62,000 nucleotides of DNA from Mesostigma viride (lineage: Eukaryota > Streptophyta > Mesostigmatophyceae > Mesostigmatales > Mesostigmataceae). Location: assembly GCA_009746045.1 (NCBI GenBank), contig RPFO01000034.1, positions 3,912,578-3,974,577 of the forward strand, in the 5' to 3' direction. Shown piece after piece: positions 58,005 through 62,000 of the stretch. The translations under genes were made by a program, and so were the position numbers. The notes beneath the pieces are model-generated. The model saw nothing but the letters and a program-made list of their open reading frames with translations, ran no database searches and was not told the DNA's origin. The stretch's first letter is position 1. Each line of letters begins with the position of its first letter.

Positions 58005-59531
58005 CAGAGTTCAATTATACACAATACGCGGTTATACGCGCGGGGTCCGTATAATGGATAATACGGTATAATACGGTATTATCCGGAAATTATACGCAAA
58101 TACTGGATTTCATCGTTTTTGGGGTTGTTTCATGCATTTTGATATCATTTCAAGCAGTCCACATGTTTCTGACACTAAATTACAGATGATACATGGGTTG
58201 CCACTGCTCAGCTAGCAGTGCTTGGGAACACTGGACGTACGTGTAAACCGGGGTTCACGAGGAGCTAGATTACCTATGCATTATACCCTAAAAAACAACG
58301 CCAAATGAAATGGAAAGATGAAAAAAGCAAAAGAAGTAAGATTGCTATGCTTCCATGCAAGCAGGTCCTGGGCATCTCCATGTTTCTTGCATGCATGAAG
58401 AGCACACAAGAAGAAGGCTGACTTTGGCGAGCAAAACAAGAAATAGTGGCTAGATCTGGCCAGAAAACCACTTGTTTCGAGATGTTTTTAGCAAGAAAAA
58501 ACATCGCGTTATCAAGCTTATCGTATTTATAAACAATGCCAAGCACTTCGTCACTGCTTTCGATGAAGCATAAGCTAATAGCAGACAAATATGGTCCAAA
58601 ATCTGCATGTCGTAGTGGTATTCCCCAACCATCACAAGCCAATAATGCGTAGAGGCAGTAAAGCAACCAAAAGACAAGCAGAAAACCTCCATTACAGGTC
58701 TACGACTATTTTACAATCCACCCAACAACTTGATACAGTACAATGAACACGTGAACAGGATAGCACGTACCAGATCAAAACCGCATAAATTATTACCTTT
58801 CTTGACGGAGCCAGCATGCCCACCTGATGGACGTAGCTGCAAGCCTTTCCTGGCCGTCGTCGCTTATAAATCATGTAAGGAATAACGTGAAACATCTATC
58901 CGCGTTCAAATGTAGGGGCATTTCCCGCCTATCAACAATTAGCACATGCACGGTCGCCACCTGGTTGCTGCAACGAGGTTGCCGCATCGAGCAGAAGGTC
59001 GAGACATATCTGCGCACGTCCAAACGTTGCCTGGCCAAGGATATAAGCTTTTCAAGACCTAAGGATCACGCCTACAAAATTTCAGTTGAAAATATAAAGC
59101 GGCCATGCTCTCGTACCAGTCAGTTTTCTGTATGACCTAAATATTCGGTGCATGGCTGCCCGAGAGGCAAGGGCAGAGCACCTAAACAGCAATTACAGCA
59201 TGGAGGGTTGCCAACTTGCCATGCTACAGTGTAGCTTGCTTGTAAGATCCTTGTGTCTCACGGTCGCCAAATGTCAACCAGTGGATGGTTTCCGCAGTGT
59301 TTCTAAGTTCCCTTGCATTCCCGCCTTGGTTCCCGCCCGAAAAATTTGGCTGCCGGACCTCGGATGAGCGAGAAAACCCCATTATTATACGCGCGCTCAT
59401 ACGTGTTATTCGCCGTATTATACGTAAAAATACGCAAATCGTATAAAACGGATAAAAATTATCCGCTCGACCTTGTATAACGCGTATTATACCGTATTAT
59501 ACCGTATAATACGCCGTATAATTGAACACTG
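58005..59531. mobile_element. Non-autonomous hAT-type transposon nested in element B
   Basis: 1527 bp with termini CAGAGTTCAATTATAC and the complement of CAGTGTTCAATTATAC (15 of 16 match), flanked by a perfect 8-bp duplication. CAG-type ends and 8-bp duplications define hAT elements. Both ends hold several copies of CGTATTATACG or CGGTATAATACGG, typical subterminal transposase-binding repeats. Internal frames (for example minus 58274-58666) show no hAT transposase motif. Confidence 0.88.
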
Positions 59532-60895
59532 GTATGTTTACAAAGTACAAAGGGGTGGCCACGCACCTCATATGTCTTCATCATCCCTCCAGCATGACCA
59601 GCCTTGTAAATATGTGCATAGCCTTGACGATGGTAGCCCTAACATGCCTAAGCAGCATTTCCTATGTTTCTCCCAGGTTAGAGTGTAATAAGGTTGATGC
59701 CAACCAAGCTAATCAACACAACAACACCTCCTAAACTGTCCTCCCCGGCATGGATGACAAACTGGGGCTATGGAGGGCAAGGAACCAAGTAAGAACATGG
59801 TATATATAGCTTGCATGCAGTCATGCATTACTCAACCATGGTTGGCTCAGCACCTTTTAGTCTTGTCACATCATCATAACAAAGGAAAGCTCAAAAAACC
59901 ATTGGTGCCAGCTATCTACATGCAGTCACACAAATGCAATATCTCCAACACCATCATCACTATAACACTTCCATCCCTGCACGATAAAATGCAAAGAAAC
60001 CATTGGCGGCCCTTCACCGCATGAGCGCTGTGATGCCGCTGCGGCCTGCGAGGAGAGGGTGCGTCAAGTGCTCTCAAACAACAAGAAGCGTCCATACGCA
60101 CAACATCCTTGCCAGAACACGTTTTATGAAATGCCTTATACCTTCCGGAAGAGCTATAGGCTGCGACTGAAGCGGCCCTGATCACGACATCAACGAAAAC
60201 AATCTAAAGCTGCCAGGTATTCGACAACACAACGGCAAGCGACGGCGAGCTAGCTGGCGGAAACTGCCCAAAAAGAACGCAAAAAACCTCGAACGATGAG
60301 CTCATAGAAGAAAGCACCGATAGCAGATAACATTCGCGACAAATCTGTACCTTGCCCTCGTAAATCCCTTGCCCAGGCGCGCAACAACGGCCGTTCTTCC
60401 ATGGACAGGTCAGACACGCACTGCACAGGTCTGAACAATTACTTACCGATAATGGCCGAAAATCTGGCAAAAAGCACCAGCTCGGTTTAGAATTCGATGC
60501 AACCGATATTAATGCCTGCTTCACGGTCAGAACAGCCCCCAAAACCGCTATTTTACAGCCGCTATCATGAAATCTATTTCATTCCGCGCGACCAAAAAAT
60601 TCAGATCAGTACCCCCCATGCCGATGGCATAAAAAAACAACAGCGATATTGTAAACCAGCTGATTTCCGCCACAAACTAACATCATAAACTCATCTCCTT
60701 TTAGATTCGAGTAAAATTTTTGCATTTCGCCTGCCCTAGTGTGGTAGTTTCGCCTGAACGCAGTCGCCATGGCCACTTCCGCAAGGGGTGCGCGCACTGT
60801 GCACGTGAAATTTGTGGCCTTTGGCTCCGGCGCGAATTTTTTGGCGCCAAAAAATTCGGGGGTGTCCCGTCCCCTTAATTAGTTTATTTAATTAT

Positions 60896-61119
60896 TTACA
60901 CGTTACTGCGTCACGTGCAGCCATATATTGAGCATTAATTAATTAATTAATTAATTAATTAATTAATTAATTAATTAATTAGGAACATAACTCCGTTGGG
61001 AGTACATGTAGCACATATCCCTGAGAAGGGGCATATGGCTTTTAATACATTCTGAGCTACTTCCTGCAAGGGTGGGAATGTAAGCTACACTTGCTCTAGG
61101 TGCGCCAGGGCACCTGCAC
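60896..61119 (-). repeat. TTAA-tailed dispersed repeat, copy 2
   Basis: A hairpin-like CACGTTACTGCGTCACGTG (60899-60917) is followed by about 48 bp of (TTAA)n and a 140-bp block nearly identical to the copy at 21759-21932. The hairpin resembles the LINE 3' hairpin at 52702, linking the repeat to that LINE family or to a SINE using its tail. Confidence 0.7.
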
Positions 61120-62000
61120 TGCATTTTGAGCATGCAACCAGTAAACAAATTACATAGTATTACCTACACAGTTCACGCCAAGTCCAGCCTTGCCGCCAAG
61201 CTAGCTGATTGGGCCGGCGTGCTCCTTACGTATCCGCATAGGGCCCACCCTTTGTGTCGGGGGCAAAATGACGTCGCATTGCGCTTGCATGCACCGTCTT
61301 AATTCCCCGCTCCCTGCATGGACAAGATCGATGGCTTCCCTGGGCAAGTGCTGCTCACTTTTGATTCCCCTGATCGAGGATAAGGCGCGGTTCCTTCGTG
61401 GCATGCAGCGCAAGACTCTGCACTCCACCCCAGCTGGTCCTTGGATGACGACCTGACTCCCGCCGAGCAGCAGCGGGGGCGCCAGCTGCATGCATGGCCT
61501 ACCTTCCTGCGGCCACAAGCAATATTTATCCACAGAGAAGCCGAAGGTCTGTGTACTGCTGGGCCGGGCTGGGATCTGTACGTATCCTCAACAGCAAGCT
61601 ATGCGTACACCACGGCCCCGTGAAGCACCGCCTGCATATTAATTAATTAATTAAACACGTGCTCCCGTTGGGGAGTCACGGAGCACCGAAGTGCCTTGTG
61701 TGTGCACAACAGGAGAAAGGGCAGAGACCCCCAGTCTCCTTCATGCCAAAGGCATGCCACAGACAGCTGCTTTCGGGCGCGCTAGCTAAAAGGACAGGCT
61801 AACGATCCGGCAAACTGTGGGTGCAATAAGACCCATGTGAGCGTGGCATAGCAAGTAGCGTGGGCAAGTAATCTGAACATATAGCCAGGGCGTAGCATGG
61901 CTGTACTAGGACTAGGCTAAGGCTATGGCTGGTTGTGTACCGTGCGTGGGCGGCACGTGACTAGTATGTTGGCACAGCTAGGCAAACATTCTAAGCATGG
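61120..62000. other. Terminal stretch with a third TTAA-tailed repeat
   Basis: At 61638-61656 a short (TTAA)n run precedes CTCCCGTTGGGGAGT, echoing the CTCCGTTGGGAGT block of the other copies, so a diverged member of the same family probably lies at about 61638-61760. No gene is recognised on either strand. Confidence 0.45.

Larger units (their letters stand above)
57034..60874. mobile_element. TTAA-flanked element B, interrupted by a hAT element
   Basis: 3841 bp, starting GGGGAGGGGACACCCC after the TTAA at 57030 and ending GGGGTGTCCCGTCCCC before TTAA at 60875-60878; the 16-bp inverted repeats differ at one position. A perfect 26-bp palindrome centred on GGCGCC lies just inside the right end (60833-60858). 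It shares its left TTAA with element A, so the two sit back to back. Without the hAT insertion it is about 2.3 kb. Ends starting GGGG rather than CCC are unlike canonical piggyBac, so superfamily assignment is tentative. Confidence 0.65.

Overview
This is nuclear eukaryotic DNA, most likely from a green-lineage alga. Coding segments are split by GT-AG introns, one gene ends in a root-cap-type domain known from Viridiplantae, and the rest is a dense layering of retrotransposons, DNA transposons and long microsatellites. There are no operons, CRISPR arrays or recognisable rRNA/tRNA genes. The species cannot be fixed from sequence alone.

Two host genes can be assembled, both on the plus strand, with consistent splice sites and reading phase. 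(1) Positions 8107-20189: a ten-exon gene for a predicted 905-residue secreted or membrane-anchored modular protein, ordered signal/anchor, C-type lectin domain, three small Cys-rich modules, second C-type lectin domain, hyalin repeat (HYR), linker with a basic cluster, root-cap domain. Every module boundary is a phase-1 intron, the classic signature of exon shuffling. (2) Positions 41800-50128: a five-exon gene for a predicted 597-residue protein that fuses a PfkB-family (ribokinase/adenosine-kinase-like) kinase to a LOG-type nucleotide phosphoribohydrolase. Together these could convert a nucleoside to its 5'-monophosphate and then release the base, the last two steps of cytokinin activation in plants. 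This fusion is the best candidate for a new system in the window.

The remainder is mobile DNA. 1-5301 is the 3' part of a Ty3/chromovirus element with RNase H, integrase, chromodomain, an unusual extra ORF after pol, and a 3' LTR that abuts a 0.5-kb GTT array. 20646-27838 is a decayed Ty3-like element. 27839-40461 is a young gag-only LTR element with near-identical LTRs and a 5-bp target duplication. It carries an endonuclease-bearing non-LTR element in reverse orientation, and its right LTR was later hit by a TTAA-targeting (piggyBac-like) element.

50.1-54.5 kb holds a hAT transposase relic, a LINE 3' end and gag-like debris. 55.3-60.9 kb holds two adjacent TTAA-flanked elements, the second interrupted by a hAT-type element with a perfect 8-bp target duplication. 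The last kilobase holds TTAA-tailed dispersed repeats.
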